Source: Adiantum capillus-veneris
Lineage: Eukaryota > Streptophyta > Polypodiopsida > Polypodiales > Pteridaceae
Assembly: GCA_014529385.2 (NCBI GenBank)
Contig: CM043959.1
Span: 94,130,529-94,194,528, forward strand
DNA length: 64,000 bases
Direction: 5' to 3'
How positions within the stretch are numbered: the stretch's first letter is position 1; every line of letters begins with the position of its first letter. The notes under the pieces were generated by a model. It searched no databases. It was not told the DNA's origin and saw nothing but the letters and a program-made list of their open reading frames with translations. Positions 31,883-44,719 of this stretch are shown here, in pieces. The position numbers and the translations under genes are program-made.

Positions 31883-33501
31883 TATAATGAAATTGGCCTA
31901 TTTAACTTGAGAGTAGCGAAAATTAATGAGAATACTTTTGAGATATTACTTTGTGAGCATTGCGGGCGAACATAATTAAAGATAACAACATAGACATAGC
32001 AATTAGTTAACTTGGCATGAACAATACTTTTGCAGGAGAGATAATTTAGAGAACATGAAAACAGTTGAGGACCGGATTTATGTGGAGCCGGTCCCCCCTC
32101 CAATAGTCATTTGTATTATGATTCTCGCATTAAGAGAGACTTGTTACAATACAATCTTTGTGTTCCTTGTGACCTAGGTGATGCAATGAATATGGAAGGC
32201 TTCATGCATCACAATCATAACATCAAATTTGAAGAAAGATTTAACTATCCCAAGCCTCAGTCCCAAGACCTCAAACACCTTCGAAGGTGGAGAGCTAGTA
32301 GGGAATGAGGATAGGGAAGAGGAAGAAGAAACATTTCATAGGAGAAATAATTACTTCCTCACTTATCATAACTCTTCTTGATAGCATACATAATAGCATA
32401 GTAAATGAAGATGGAGAAGATGGCAAGCTTAAGCATTAGCGCATGGCTCTTGGTTGGAATTGCACTCCATAGCCAAGAGTGTTAGTGTAGTCTCTCAACC
32501 TCTACTTGCTTGGAGAAGGCGAGGGAGCTCTTGCACTTTGCACATTGCATAATGAGAGAGAGTGTGTGTGTGTGGAGAGAGTATACCCTGCAAGCAGGGC
32601 CTCTTCTTGCTTTGGTCGACCCCCTCTTCTAGCTCATGCTTAAAGCTCATTGGCTCATGCCAAGCCTAGCCAATCACAAGCTTGGGTCGTTTCTAGCAAT
32701 AGGGGTAGTCTTGGGACCAGTGTTCCCCTTTTCCCTTTGAGATAGAGGACTTAATAAATGCAAAAACAATTAGATAATTCAAGTAATTTATCATTGGAAC
32801 CCTTTGAAGCCTAGCCAATAGGATTCAAGCACCTCATGGAGGTAACATGGGTAGGAGCTTGACATGTGTCCTTGTTGCCTCTTAAGGCTTGGGGTTACCT
32901 TGAGTGTGTGTGTGTGTTCTCTCACTAGCCCCTACAATATGGGCTCTCCCCCTCTTTTGTAGGGATCATATTGATTCTAGGTGCTCAAGCACCTTACTCA
33001 TCAAGCATGGCAAAACACTTCTAGCTTGGGGGTGTTCCCACAAGCATCTCAAGCAAGCACAACAAAGCACCTCAAGCACCTTAGTCATCCAGCAGGACAA
33101 GCATCTCAAGCATGTCAATCATCAAGCACCTCAAGCATCTTAAGCATCAGGCACCTCAAGCACCTTAAGCTTAGGCCGGGTTCCCACCTCAAGCACCTCA
33201 AGCTTGGGCTGGGTTCCCACCTCAAGCTCAGCCCTAGCTTACCTAAGGTCAAAGGACTTTTACACTAACTATTGGAGGTCTTCAATGAAGCTAACCCTAA
33301 GGTCTTATGCTACATTGGTTAACCTTGCTCTTTGATAGACCATCTCTCATTTGGGCCCTTTCACCATTGGTCCCGTGTTGAGATAGACCTATAAGCACAT
33401 GTCTATATCTTAATCCTTGTTTTTGTTTATTCTCCCACATTAAGTGATCAGTTTAATATGAGAAAATCATTTGGACTGGTTAGATATTAGATTTTATGAC
33501 A
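31883..33501 (-). repeat. 3' LTR of D1
   Basis: This 1619-bp LTR aligns with 40631-42260 throughout. It ends TTTTATGACA at 33501, next to a polypurine tract (minus strand AAAAGAGAGGTAA at 33502-33514). It contains a degenerate minisatellite around CAAGCACCT at 32981-33240. Confidence 0.92.
32981..33240. repeat. CAAGCACCT-type degenerate minisatellite
   Basis: Runs of CTCAAGCACCTCAAGC and variants (AAGCATCT, AAGCACCTTA) with irregular spacing. The same array, with differences in copy number, lies in the other LTR at 41721-42000, so it was part of the LTR before insertion. Confidence 0.85.
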
Positions 33502-33930
33502 TTACCTCTCTTTTGAAATCATAGTCGTCCTCAACTATGAGGTAGAAGAGATAAAGCCTTAGTCATTAGTCAATCTTACTTAGCGAGTAGAGGATCCCTT
33601 TTTACCCTACGACATCTTTCCAAGATGGATGACTAATCCATTTGGTGCTTGGGAGACATAGCTTCCACAAGCATGTCTACTCTTTAGTCCATGTCATTCT
33701 CCCAAAGTAGAGTGACAAATTCTACTTGGTGTTTGAGAGACATCATCATCACAAACATGATTCTAAGCATGCATACTATTTAAATTTTTGCACAATTAAA
33801 AAGAGAACTAGTCTTATAAGACAAAAACATGGGTCATTTGAAAGAAACTTGTACATTTGCTTCCTTTAATGTAGCATTGTAAGCATTGACAAGGTTCTTA
33901 CTATCCTTAAGTTGTATTCCTTGCATCCAT

Positions 33931-35085
33931 CTAGCATCTTATCCTTTTGAACTTAATAAGATACCGTTGGATAATTTTACCATGTCGTAATACCGTGTCG
34001 TCATGTCGAAGGATAGCTTCAGGTTGTAGCACCTCTTCTTGGTCTTCAACTTCGGGAGGGTCTTCAATAATTGGTTCACTTGGTGGATCTCCTTTGTAGG
34101 GCTTAAGTAGGCTAAAATGAAAAGCAATGTGTATGAGCCAATGGTTGGGCAACTTAAGTTGGTAAGCCATCTCATTGATGGGCTTCAAGATTTGGAAAGG
34201 ACCATAGTATCTTTTTGCTAGCTTAGCATAATACATTTGATGGCCCGTAGGATTTTTTCCCTTTGTTTGCCTTAATCGAGCTTTAGGAAACTTGAGTGAG
34301 ACCCAATCATTTTCTTTGAACGTTAAGGCCCTTATGTGCTTGTCAGCAGCAACTTTTTGCCTTTGTTGAGAGATGGATATGGCCTCCTTAATCTTTTGAA
34401 AAGATTCTTGTAGGTCACGGCTATACTCATCGGCGGGGCGAAGATCTTCCCATGTACTTTGAGTAGCACGAGACTTTTAGGTCTTCCCTCAATGATCTCA
34501 AAAGGTGATTTTTCCGCAAAAGTATGTACAATATTATTGTAGGCATACTCTACAAGAGGTAAGTACTTTCCCATTGTGAGCATTCATCTACTTCAGTAAC
34601 ATAAGTCTTGAGTAGATCGAGTATCGCAAGATTGGATATTTCACTTTGGCCATCCGTTTGTGGGTGATAGGCCGAAGAGAAATTCAATCTTGTTCCTAGA
34701 TTTTCAAAGAGACCTTTACAAAAAATACTGGTCATTCTAGGATCTTTATCTGAGACGATGGATGTTTGTAATCCATGATGTTTGAAAATTTGTGATATGA
34801 AGAGAATTGCCATTTGGTGTGCCTTTGATACTCTTTTTGACAAAAATAAAGTGTGCTTGCTTGCTGAACTAGTCGACTATTGTCCATATTCCCATATTCC
34901 CATGGATAGACTTGGGCAATCCAAAGATGAAATCCATGGATATACTCTCCCATGGTGAATTTGGGATAGGAGATGGCTGGAGTAACCCAAGTTTCTTTCC
35001 TTTATCATATTTGATCTTTTGGCATACTACACATTTTGAAACATACTCTTGTATATCCACTTTCATGGTAGGCCAATAGAAATAC
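33931..35085 (-). pseudogene. Integrase and chromodomain of D1
   Basis: The minus strand gives KCVVCQKIKYDKGKKLGLLQ (second half of the zinc finger), then SPWESISMDFIFGLPKS with the first catalytic Asp. SIVSDKDPRMTSIF carries the second Asp and AYHPQTDGQSEI the catalytic Glu. After frameshifts, KRYYGPFQILKPINEMAYQL is the GPY/F module, and PEAILRHDDTVLRHGK followed by QRYLIKF is a chromodomain. Chromodomains direct integration toward specific chromatin and define the chromovirus clade. At least three frame changes separate the pieces. Confidence 0.85.
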
Positions 35086-35089
35086 GTCT

Positions 35090-36735
35090 CTACTCCTCAA
35101 AGAGTAGGTTGAACACCTCTATGTCCTGCATAGGGAGGAGCATGGGATTCATACATAAATTTCTCACGAAGGGAATGGGTAACACATAGCCTATTTCAAT
35201 GGAGAATATAACCATCCTCTGCAAGGTGAATGGATTCTCTTTCTTCCCCAAAGCAAGGGCTGACATTATGTCTCTAAAGTCAGGGTCAATAGCATACTCA
35301 ACTATCATAGAAGATAGATCATTGTGAGTAGCTATAGACGTCGCATTAACTTTTGGTCGTCGTGAAAGTGCATCGGCCACTTTATTGTGCTTACCGACAA
35401 TGTCAACAATATGGAAATTAAATTGCGAAAGTAAATTTGTGCACCTCATTTGTTTGTCGGAGAGCTTGGTTTGCGTCATGAAATACTTGAGACTTTGGTG
35501 GTCGGTTCGTAGAATAAATGGAGTCCCCAATAGATAGTGCTTCCATGTGTCTAGGTCATGTAGAACAGCTAAAATCTCTTTCTCATAAATGACCAAAACT
35601 CGTTCATCCATATTGAGCCATCGGCTCTCATATGCTATGGAACGTCCTTCTTGAAGCAAAACTGCTCCAAGGCAATCACCACAAGCATCACATTGGACCT
35701 CAAATGGTTTTGAGAGATCAGGAAGCATGAGGACTGGTTGAGAGGTAAGCTTCTCCTTGAGCTTATCAAAAGAATTTTTCTCCTTAGTAGTCCATACATA
35801 CTTAACATTCTTCTTAGTTACGTCATGTAGTGGTCCTGCTAGTTGAGAGAATTTTGCTATGAAGCGTCTATAGTATGTGCACATACCAATAAAGCTTCTT
35901 AGCTCATGTAGATTCCTTGGGTTAGGCCATACTTTCATTACCTCTAACTTTGATGGATCCATACGGATACCATCTTGAGAGATAATATGACCTAGATATT
36001 GAATCTCTTGAAGGAAAAATCCGCTTTTCTTTTGGTTGAGAAAAAGCTTATTCTCCCTCAATGCTTGAAAAATCACTTGGAGATGTTGCTTATGTTCCTC
36101 AAAAGACTTGGAGTAGATGATGATATCATTAAACAACACTCCAGTGAATTTGCGATAAGGTATTAAAAAATTTCTCCATTAGATGATTGAACGTAGCTGG
36201 TGCATTAGTCAAGCCAAAAGGCATGACTAGATATTCATAAAGACCAAATGTTGTGCGAAACGCAATCTTTAGGATATATTCATCTACTATCCTTATTTGA
36301 TGATAGCCACTTTTAAGGTCGATCCTACTGAAGTAGGTAGAGCCTTGGAGCTTATCAAAACAGATCTTCTACCCAAGGCACGAGAAATTTGTTTTTGATC
36401 GTGATATGGTTTAGTGCTCGATAATCCACACACATACGGTATGTACCATCGTTCTTTTGGACTAAAAGGGCTGGAGAACAAAAGGGAGAGGAACTAGGTC
36501 CCACCATCCCTTTTTCTACCAATTCTTGTACTTGCCTCATGATCTCTTCTTGTTCAACTTGTGAGACTTGATAAGGAGGCTTGTTAGGTGGTGAGATTCC
36601 TGGAAGGAGCTCAATACGATGGTCATCATCCCCTCGTTTTGGAGGTAAGTCCATAGGGATATCATCAATGAACCCATCTTGGAATCCTTTTAGAAAATTA
36701 GACAAGTATAGCTCAATCTTCTTGATTCCTACCAT
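35090..36735 (-). pseudogene. Reverse transcriptase and RNase H of D1
   Basis: Motifs in order on the minus strand: HRIELLPGISPPNKPPYQVS, LVEKGMVGPSSSPFCSPALL, DGTYRMCVDYRALNHITIKN, a frame change near 36300, then the active-site block [16 protein letters not shown]. Next come YLGHIISQDGIRMDPSKLEV, FIGMCTYYRRFIAKFSQLAG, and RNase H with PFEVQCDACGDCLGAVLLQ, ILRTDHQSLKYFM and KHNKVADALSRRP. The polymerase active site, normally two Asp residues (F-D-D), reads F-N-D here (codon at 36128-36130), so this copy would be catalytically dead even without the frameshifts. Confidence 0.9.
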
Positions 36736-37458
36736 TTACATTTGATGAAACTTTAGGATCTTTTAGAGACTCTTTGACAAAAATCATGTACGCAAAAATC
36801 GAGCTCTTCATTGACTTATCAAAAGCAAGAGTATTTACAAGCAGAATAGTGTTAACATCTATATACAAGTTCTTTCCCCTGTACGTGAAGTAGATTCTCT
36901 TTTTAGGGAACTTCATATTGGCAGCCATGCGATCAAACCATGGTGCCCCTAGGATAGCATCCTCATGTTGGAGAGGAGAGATAAAAAAGTCTTCTTTGTT
37001 GACGTAGCTTTGGACATGCAGCCTCAACTTCCCAATCAAGGGAGTAACGGAGGCTTGATGTCCCTTGAAAGCTGTGTCATCCATTACCATATCTCCCATC
37101 TCAAAAGCTTGAATGCCCAACTTGGTGGCCAACTCCATTGATATGAAGTTGTGAGTAGAGCCAGGGTCAAACAAGATGAAGGCATCATGCTCTCTTACCT
37201 TTCCCCAAGCATAGGAAAGTAATTATCCTTTGCAATGAACATCCTCTTTTGAAGCTTTGATGTTGGAAGCACTAGGAGTCTCATTGCGAGCATTCTTCTT
37301 GGGAAAAGAACGGTAGCCAAGTCCTTTCTCCCCACACTTGAAACACTTATGGTCCTTGCGAAAAGCTTCAAGCTCTTCAGGAGAGAGTTTGTTCTTGCCT
37401 TTGTAAACTCCCTTCTCCTTGGACCAATTGTCGTTGTTGTTGTTGGAAGTGCCTTGAT
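36736..37458 (-). pseudogene. Protease and CCHC-knuckle region of D1
   Basis: The frame ending at 37174 begins MFDPGSTHNFISMELATKLG, a gypsy aspartic protease active site (D-P/S-G type). It continues with GKLRLHVQSYVNKEDFFISP and AILGAPWFDRMAANMKFPKK. Upstream, 37223-37471 holds a damaged nucleic-acid knuckle, CFKCGEKGLGYRSF, in which the His and last Cys are lost. The region stops at 37458, where the solo LTR is inserted. Confidence 0.82.
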
Positions 37459-39037
37459 GTGAGGTCCCCACCCCGCCGTCTCAAATGACGGATCTGATGG
37501 TAAACCTGATGGTCACTAGATCTACAGCGGAAACAAACAACATGGTTTTGGGTTCAACTAGCGGCGGACGATCTCTCATCACCAAGTGAATCGAGTTCGA
37601 ACCTACTAGCATCGAGATCTAGTTCCACCTCACAGGGGAAGCATGTTTAATCAATTATCGGTCCTAAAACCCACCTTCCAAGAGGAGAGAAGTTCCGAGT
37701 GCCTTTTTCCCCATCGCTTTTAGAGGCACGTACACTTGAGACTTCGCCGCTCTTGGGGCAATGAGTAATACTAGTGTCAATTTATAACACTATGGGGATG
37801 GAGAGTTACTGACCAATCGAAACCACCCTTCTCATAGGCATTGGCAACCCGAGCCAAGTCCCCACTTTCCACCCCATACTCATACTTCCTTTGTTACCTA
37901 ATTACTACCACAATGGTTGTTCGACATATAAGTTCTTTGTTTATTTTTCCGACTCACAAGTTCTTTAATACAGCCCTTCAACCAGTATTGCAAAGCGGCA
38001 CCAAGACAGTAATTCTAGTAAAAATTTTACTCAAACTTATGGAATAATCATATAGCAATTTAGAGAGTGTCTCATGAGAAATTTAACTTTGATTATGCAT
38101 ACTAGCAGCGGAATTATGAGAACCATAGAAGAAATTATAACATAACGTGAAATTAGCTTTATGTTACTGTAGTTTGGGTTGAATTTGAATCAATTTTCTG
38201 ATCCAATGGAGCTTCTTGTGGCGAGAATTGGGCAGCACTTCCGTCTTTTGCTCCTTCTCCAAAGGCTATGTGTGTCGGCAGCACCTCTCCAAGGTGTATG
38301 TGTATGTGTGTGTGTGTATATTGAATGTGTGTGTGAGCATATATGTGCTTGTGTGTGTGTGAGCATGCTCTTATATAAGCTCACAAGCTCAAAATTTTGA
38401 AATCACATGCTATGCTGGTCTAGAGTCCACTCAAGCCTTCATGGGCAGGGTTACTTGCATGGGGTGCATGGGCTACAAAGTGTCCCATTTGCTATTCTAA
38501 CTCACTCACTCACTATCTCTCAAGCTGGGAAAGTAGCCCACAAGCCCTATCTATGTGTGAGGGCGCCCTCTACCTGCCATATCAACTCAGCAGTGGCCTG
38601 GAGCCGGTTCCCACACAGCTCCCGAGCCCCGGTGCCTCCTTGCACAACCTTAGGAAAAATTAATTTTAATCCTAGACGGGCAATTCTAATCAGATTTTGA
38701 TGCCGAAACTTTCTATGCTAAGCTAGAACTAAGGTGCATAATCCCGAGTACTTGCCATATTTAGCAGCCCTCGGCGTCCGAAAATGCATTTTTTCAAATT
38801 CGGGATACGGGTGCAGTTTTTCGAGACGGTCAAAACTGACGGGTCGGGTGACCAAAAACTTACTATTTTTGGAAAATTTCCACAAAAATTATTTTAATTC
38901 GCTTTTGGAAGCTTTATGACATTCTAAACATCATGGCATCGACAGATTTTGGAAAACTGCTAAAATAGTAACTTTTTCCATTATGATTGTTTCATGGTAC
39001 AATGGTGTTCTTTTAGCTCGGGGTCGGAGACCTTACA
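37459..39037 (+). mobile_element. Solo LTR inserted in D1 gag
   Basis: A 1579-bp insert begins TGTGAGGTCCCCACCCC and ends GGGGTCGGAGACCTTACA. It is flanked by a perfect 5-bp duplication, CTTGA at 37454-37458 and 39038-39042. The ends are imperfect inverted repeats. It has a TATA box (TTATATAAG, about 38370-38378), a TG-rich microsatellite (38297-38365), no ORF with a domain and no primer site or polypurine tract. This fits a solo LTR left by recombination between two LTRs. A small non-autonomous element is the alternative. Orientation is taken from the TATA box. Confidence 0.85.
38297..38365. repeat. TG-rich microsatellite
   Basis: Interrupted GTGTATGTGTGTGTG arrays lie just upstream of the solo LTR's TATA box. 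Confidence 0.9.
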
Positions 39038-39042
39038 CTTGA

Positions 39043-40234
39043 GAAGAATTTTGCACATTGGTTTTCCCCTTTGCATCATTTTTGTCTTTGTTTTCCATGG
39101 GCTTGACATTCCATCTACCCCCTTGATGGAAATTGATGCCTGAAGCAACCATGGTGTGATGGATTACTTCGCTAATAGTACCAGGCAATTGAGAGTTGAT
39201 GTATTTGGCCATCTCTTCAGGTAATCCCACATAGAATTGCTACCTTTTCTTGGCAAAGTCTATCTTTTGAAAGATAGTAGCCTTGAGGAAAATCTCAAAA
39301 CTTATCTACATACTTGTGGATAGACTCATGAGAGAGAAGCTTCAAGATGTGCCATTCGGTAAGCACTTTGTCCTTTGTATCGCTTGCAATGAATTGCTTC
39401 ATGATGGAAACTCATAGAGTTTTCCATGTCTTTGGGGCTTCACCATTGCCATAAAGGCTAGCCCACCATTGACGAGGTGATTTTTGGAAAATGCATAGCT
39501 ACATGGTGTAGCTGGGAGAACTCCGTGAAGCCCTCGTCTCCAAAGGCCACATCAAATTGTTGGATGAAGGCCAACACTTTGTCTGTAGCACCAAAGGTTC
39601 CATCATAGGTGAGAAAAGAGATACTCTTTCCTCCCTCCTTGAATTTATTTAGCTTTTGTGACCTTCACCATGTAGGGAATGATTTGCGATGACCTCCCCT
39701 CTTGTATTCTCTAGGAGAATAGCCATAGCTTTCATCGGAAGAGGAGGAAGGTGAAGAAGAAGGAGAAGAGGGTGACCTCTTTCTAGCCCTTTTCTTCCTT
39801 TGTTTCCTCTCTTCCCTTTCAAAATGATGAGGATAAGGACCGTGTGTTGATCTTTTCCTCTTGGGAGGAGTGGGCGATCGTCTAGACCGTTGTCTTTGTG
39901 GAGCCACATCTTCAGAGCAACTTAAACTCTCATTGTTTTCTTGCTCTTTGGATTCCTCCTCTTGTATGGGAGAGAGTCTTATTTTGGGGGTCTTTTCAAG
40001 AGGCCTCCTAAGCTCTCTCTCCTCTTGGAGAGGGAGGAAAATCCCATAAGCAAAAATTTGTTGAGGAGTAACTTTGGCTTGCAAAGCAGGGTTGCCCATA
40101 GCTTGCTGCAACCTAGTGACGAGATAATTCACAAACATGGGGACATCATCATTAGCAATTGCATGTGCAAAATCAAAGCTATCAATGTTCATTCTACTCT
40201 CTTGATTATTGTCAGTCATGTTAACAACATTCAT
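39043..40234 (-). pseudogene. Gag of D1
   Basis: The frame 39665-40234 begins MNVVNMTDNNQESRMNIDSF and includes MFVNYLVTRLQQAMGNPALQ. An Arg/Ser-rich basic segment follows (QRQRSRRSPTPPKRKRS, SPSSSPSSSSDESYG). The capsid part at 39230-39660 is broken by frame changes, and 39033-39230 retains LPEEMAKYINSQLPGTISEV. It lies between the primer site at 40618 and the solo LTR. The start could be either Met1 or Met6. The serine/arginine-rich stretch is unusual for gag and may bind RNA. Confidence 0.72.
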
Positions 40235-40617
40235 TTATCTACTTAGTGTATGCTTTGACAATTCAAAACCGTAGTTGCCACTCCTCTTAGCCTTCAAAAA
40301 TTGGCTATTAAGTATATACACCCACGGCTTGAAGTGGTTAATTATAGAGAGTAGTGAAGTAGGTCTAACATAGCAGAGTTGCCGAGGGCTATCTCCTTTT
40401 GGACTTCTTATGGATCAATAATGGTAAAGCCGTAGACAAGTCTAAAAAGACTCCATTCTTAAGTCCAAAGTTCTGAGGTGCACCATATCCCACATAGTGG
40501 GCTAAACAAAACCGATAATAGATCCTAGTTACACTTACTCTAATATAATTAACAAAATCAACCATTTATAGGCTACTTAAGCACCTCTCTTCTTAAGCAA
40601 GAAAATAAAAACCAAAT

Positions 40618-40629
40618 GCTCTGATACCA
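40618..40629 (-). other. Primer-binding site of D1
   Basis: The minus strand reads TGGTATCAGAGC, one base from the LTR end. It is the initiator methionine tRNA type. Confidence 0.93.
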
Positions 40630-40630
40630 A

Positions 40631-42260
40631 TGTAATGGAATTGGCCTATTTAACTTGAGAGTAGCGGAAATTAATGAGAATACTTTTGAGGGATTACTTT
40701 GTGAGCATAGCGGGTGAACATAATTGAAGATAACAACATAGACATAGTAATTAGTTAACTTGGCATGAACAATACTTTTGCAAGAGAGAGAATTTAGAGA
40801 ACATGACAACAGTTGAGGACCGGATTTATGTGGAGCCGGTCCCCCCTCCAATAGGCATTTGTGTTATGATTTCTCCCATTAAGAGAGACTTTGTTACAAT
40901 ACAATATTTGTGTCCCTTGTGACCTAGGTAATGCAATAAAGATGTAAGGTTTCATGCATCACAAGCATAACATAAACTTTGAAGAAAGCTTTAACTATCC
41001 CGAGCCTCAGTCCCAAGACCTCAAACACCTTCGAAGGTGGAGAGAGCTAGCAGGGAATGAGGATAGGGAAGAGGAAGAAGAAACATTTCATAGGAGAAAT
41101 AATTACTTCCTCACTCATCATAACTCTTCTTGATAGCATACATAATATCATAGTAATGAAGACGGAGAAGATGGCAAGTTTAAGCATTGAAGCATGGCTC
41201 TTGGTTGGAATTGCACTCCATAGCCAAGAGTGTTAGTGTAGGCTCTCAACCTCTACATTCTTGGAGAAGGAGAGGGAGATCTTGCACTTTGCACATTGCA
41301 TAATGAGACTGTGTGTGAGTGTGTGTGGGAGAGTATACCCTACAAGCAGGGCCTCTTCTTGCTTTGGTTGACCCCCTCTTCTAGCTCATGCTTGAAGCTC
41401 ATTGGCTCATGCCAAGCCTGGCCAATCACAAGCTTGGGTCATTTCTAGCAATAGGGGTAGTCTTGGGACAAGTGTTTCCCTTTTCCCTTTGAGAGAGAAG
41501 ACTTGATAAATGCAAAAACAAATTCAAGTAATTTATCGTTGGACCCCTTTTAAGCCTAGCCAATAGGATTCAAGCATCTCATGGAGGTAACATGGGTAGG
41601 ACCTTGACGTGTGTCCTTGTTGCCTCTTAAGGCTTGGGGTTACCCTGAGTGTGCGTGCGTGTGTGTTCTCTCACTAGCCCCTACAATATGGGCTCGCCAC
41701 CCCTCTCATGTAGGGATCATATTTATTCTAGGTGCTCAAGCACCTTACTCATCAAGCTTGACAAAGCACCTTACTCATCAAGCATGACAAAGAACTTCTA
41801 GCTTGGGGTGTTCCCACAAGCATTTCAAGCAAGCACAAAAAAGCACCTCAAGCACCTTAGTCATCCAGCAGGACAAGCACCTCAAGCATCTCAAGCATCT
41901 CAGTCATCAGGCACCTCAAGTACCTTAAGCTTAGGCCGGGTTCCCACCTCAAGCACCTCAAGCTTGGGTTGAGTTCCCACCTCAAGCTCAACCCTAGCTT
42001 ACCTAAGGTCAAAGGACTTTTACACTAGCTATTGGAGGTCTTCAATGAAGCTAACCCTAAGGTCTTATACTCCATTGGTTAGCCTTGCTCTTTGATAAAC
42101 CATCTCTCATTTGGGCCCCTTTACCATTGGCCCCGTGTTGAGATAGACCTATAAGCACATGTATATATCTTAACCCTTGTTCCCGTTTATTCTCCCACAT
42201 TAAGTGATTAGTTTATATGAGAAAATCATTTAGGTTGGTTAAATATTAGATTTTATGATA
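40631..42260 (-). repeat. 5' LTR of D1
   Basis: A 1630-bp LTR starting TGTAATGGAATTGGCC on the plus strand and ending TTTTATGATA (the terminal CA has decayed to TA). It differs from the 3' LTR at many scattered sites and small indels, so D1 is clearly older than E. Confidence 0.9.
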
Positions 42261-44114
42261 GGGTAAATATAAAACATTAAGTAGAAGCACCGAACCCTAC
42301 GTGGGATTGATCATTCGACCCATCCATTTTCACTCCTACTATAGATAGAGAGAATTTCACTCCATCAATAGCGAGCCAAAACACCTCCAACTTACATGAG
42401 CGAGACATAAGCCGAGGTCACTTTTCCTCGATCCCTCCATGAACCTGAGTCCCGAAAGCATTCTAGATACCAATAGGTGGTAGGAAATCACCAAAAACCA
42501 TACCATTTTATGTGCCATGCCTCTTATGTACCGCACTGAGTGTTTATGAAAATCCAAGGCAAGATCTCCTATGTGTTAGCCATGTAATCCAATCCTCGAT
42601 GCACTAACCATGTAGATGAGCCTAACAAAAAAAATTAAATATAAGCAATACCCTTGATCCAACAAAGCCCCAATTTTTTATCTTAGGCTAAGAAATATAG
42701 GTGATCCTAATCATGTAGCGACACTATTATGAGGCACATAACACATGATTCCAATTAAAATGGCATATTGCATATGTACAAATAATCTTTCCAAAGCAAT
42801 CAAACTGCACAAGGTCTCTACCCTTACACATTTACCATAATCCACCAAAACCATATCATAAACCAATCCAAAGACAATGAACCATAATCTAATCTCATTA
42901 CATCAATGAACACTCCATCCTACTCTCCGTGATGCACATACATCCTGCAAGACCACTTTAGCACATAACACGGCTACAAAAATTTCAATAGCACAACCAT
43001 AACAGAAAAACGGATTAAGGAGACACACCAAATTCTACAATCAAAAGCACAACCATAATCCATGAGGGATCTCATCATTCATTCATAAACCATATTCCTT
43101 ATTGAACCAACTCCCACACTTGAGTTTTGACTATACACGTTGCAGCCAAAACTGAGCTAACATACATTGCCCTTAAAGAATGAACTTTTATGATTAAGAA
43201 GAATTCCAACCAGTGAAAAAAACATCAATATCCCATTTTCATAATGTTTAACCATGCATAAGTGATGTACTATGACCGCACCTCACCCTCCTTGCACACA
43301 AAGATAGTTTTGACCTAGAAGGGTGGAAAGCAGTATACGCATGCATGTGAGACATACACATCCATCCATGAGGTTCCATACATTATATGAAATCACCAAA
43401 TAAATTCAATCATGATGCAAAAAGGCCCACCACTTGATCAAGCATATGCCATAACTCACAAATATGAAAAAAATAACATTTTTCTATTTTTGGATGCATG
43501 CATTACATGCAAAAAAAATTATTTGACCTCCTCAAACCAATGCGTCACGATAAATCCCATGATATAGATTAACACTTTATCACATCACATCACCCATATG
43601 TGACTCATGTGAACAATTGTGTCACAAAAAAGAAGCCACTTTATGCATAATTACCCATATAGTTCAGGTTGACTAACCATATACCCACACCTAAGTTTAG
43701 GGACATCAAAATCTTAAAAATAACTTACTAAAACATCCCATAAACCATATATGAGCCACTCATAAAATCCACGATTCCATATGGTACTCTCCCTTGGTAG
43801 CACCCCTACACATATGTACAAGGAACAATTAATAACTCACACTCATGAAGTGATATTGGTTATCTAAATACAATTATTAGCAATTCTAATCAAGGTCTTG
43901 ATTTGGTTAAGTGGATTTCTTCAACCGAAGAATCTATATAGACAAATACCCCTTCTAGGATTGTTGTGTGAGAGGTTCCCCTTGAACCAGATACATTGTG
44001 GCTCTCTATGGTTTAAATCTTAGTGATTGCTAATTTGGGAGGACTTGATTTCTTGACTGGTACGGCTACTTTCATAGGGGCCTTTTTCTTCATTTTTCAA
44101 TGTTGTTCTACCTT
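42261..44114. other. Unassigned AT-rich sequence
   Basis: No open frame with recognisable domains, no LTR ends and no long repeats were found. The sequence is AT-rich with short CAT/ATG-rich words. Confidence 0.4.
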
Positions 44115-44429
44115 TCATAAGCTTTTGATTTCCTTCTCTCTAACCTCTTGCAGATAACATTTGACTTCTTGCACTTCTGCAAGACTCTTACCATCAGGTG
44201 ATAGAGCTTCAGAGGGTGATAGCTTTGTAGGGAATTTAGTAAATATTGAGGGTGGGATATCCATATAGATTTTCTTAGGGAGTGTGGTATGGTCTACATG
44301 GGATGTGAAAGGTGAATCTACCTCCTCGCTCCCTTTGTTTACCTCCCTAGCTAGAGGTTCATAGCAAGTACCTCTACTAAATGTTTCCATTAGGTGTCTA
44401 AACATACTAGCGTTGAACTGTGGAGCCAA
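44115..44429 (-). other. Unidentified ORF, 104 codons
   Basis: This minus-strand ORF begins MAPQFNASMFRHLMETFSRG and contains EEVDSPFTSHVDHTTLPKKI, then PPSIFTKFPTKLSPSEALSP and a charged end, VREKEIKSL. It reads like protein, and weaker in-frame blocks continue past its stop. I cannot assign a family. No promoter or partner gene is evident, and it lies outside the LTR elements on either side. It may be a fragment of an unrecognised transposon or of a host gene. Confidence 0.3.
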
Positions 44430-44719
44430 GAAATAAACATTTTGATTAGGATTCTAGATTTTGGTGTAGGGTGTCTCTCGATTGCATCGTAGTCGAAGGA
44501 AGAGACACTAGCCGCAATGTGTGGGTCTTGGGTTGCACTACCTTGGGCCCAGCTGAAGGCCTAGAACCTAATACAAGTGAATAGTGACTTGGATGTCCTA
44601 CAAGAGTTGGCAAGCACTATATATTTTCCTTCCATTTTATGTGTGTTTTGTTTCTTGGTTTTGTTTGCGGTTTTCTTTATTTTTTCTTCTTGATTCTTGC
44701 AATGTAACTAGGACAAGAA

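Larger units (their letters stand above)
31883..42260 (-). mobile_element. Element D1: chromodomain Ty3/gypsy retrotransposon
   Basis: This minus-strand element has LTRs at 31883-33501 and 40631-42260, a TGGTATCAGAGC primer site, gag, protease, RT, RNase H, integrase and a C-terminal chromodomain. The near-matching flanks AGGTA (31878-31882) and GGGTA (42261-42265) are the likely target duplication with one change. The terminal TG and CA dinucleotides have decayed to TA at the outer ends. All coding regions carry frameshifts. A solo LTR (37459-39037) interrupts gag. A second, truncated copy of the family is D2 at 45442-48573. Confidence 0.9.

Noticed and set aside
31876-32103. 75-codon minus ORF in the D1 LTRs (also 40573-40851)
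   Set aside because: It crosses the LTR boundary at both ends, and the two copies differ in frame extent. There is no motif, and it is probably chance.
32981-33240. CRISPR-like array of CAAGCACCT repeats
   Set aside because: Units are short, irregular and degenerate, with no spacers of constant length. It lies inside a plant LTR and is present in both copies, so it is a minisatellite.
44115-44429. Capsid gene of a further LTR element
   Set aside because: No LTR end, primer site or known capsid motif is nearby, so the ORF is listed as unidentified only.
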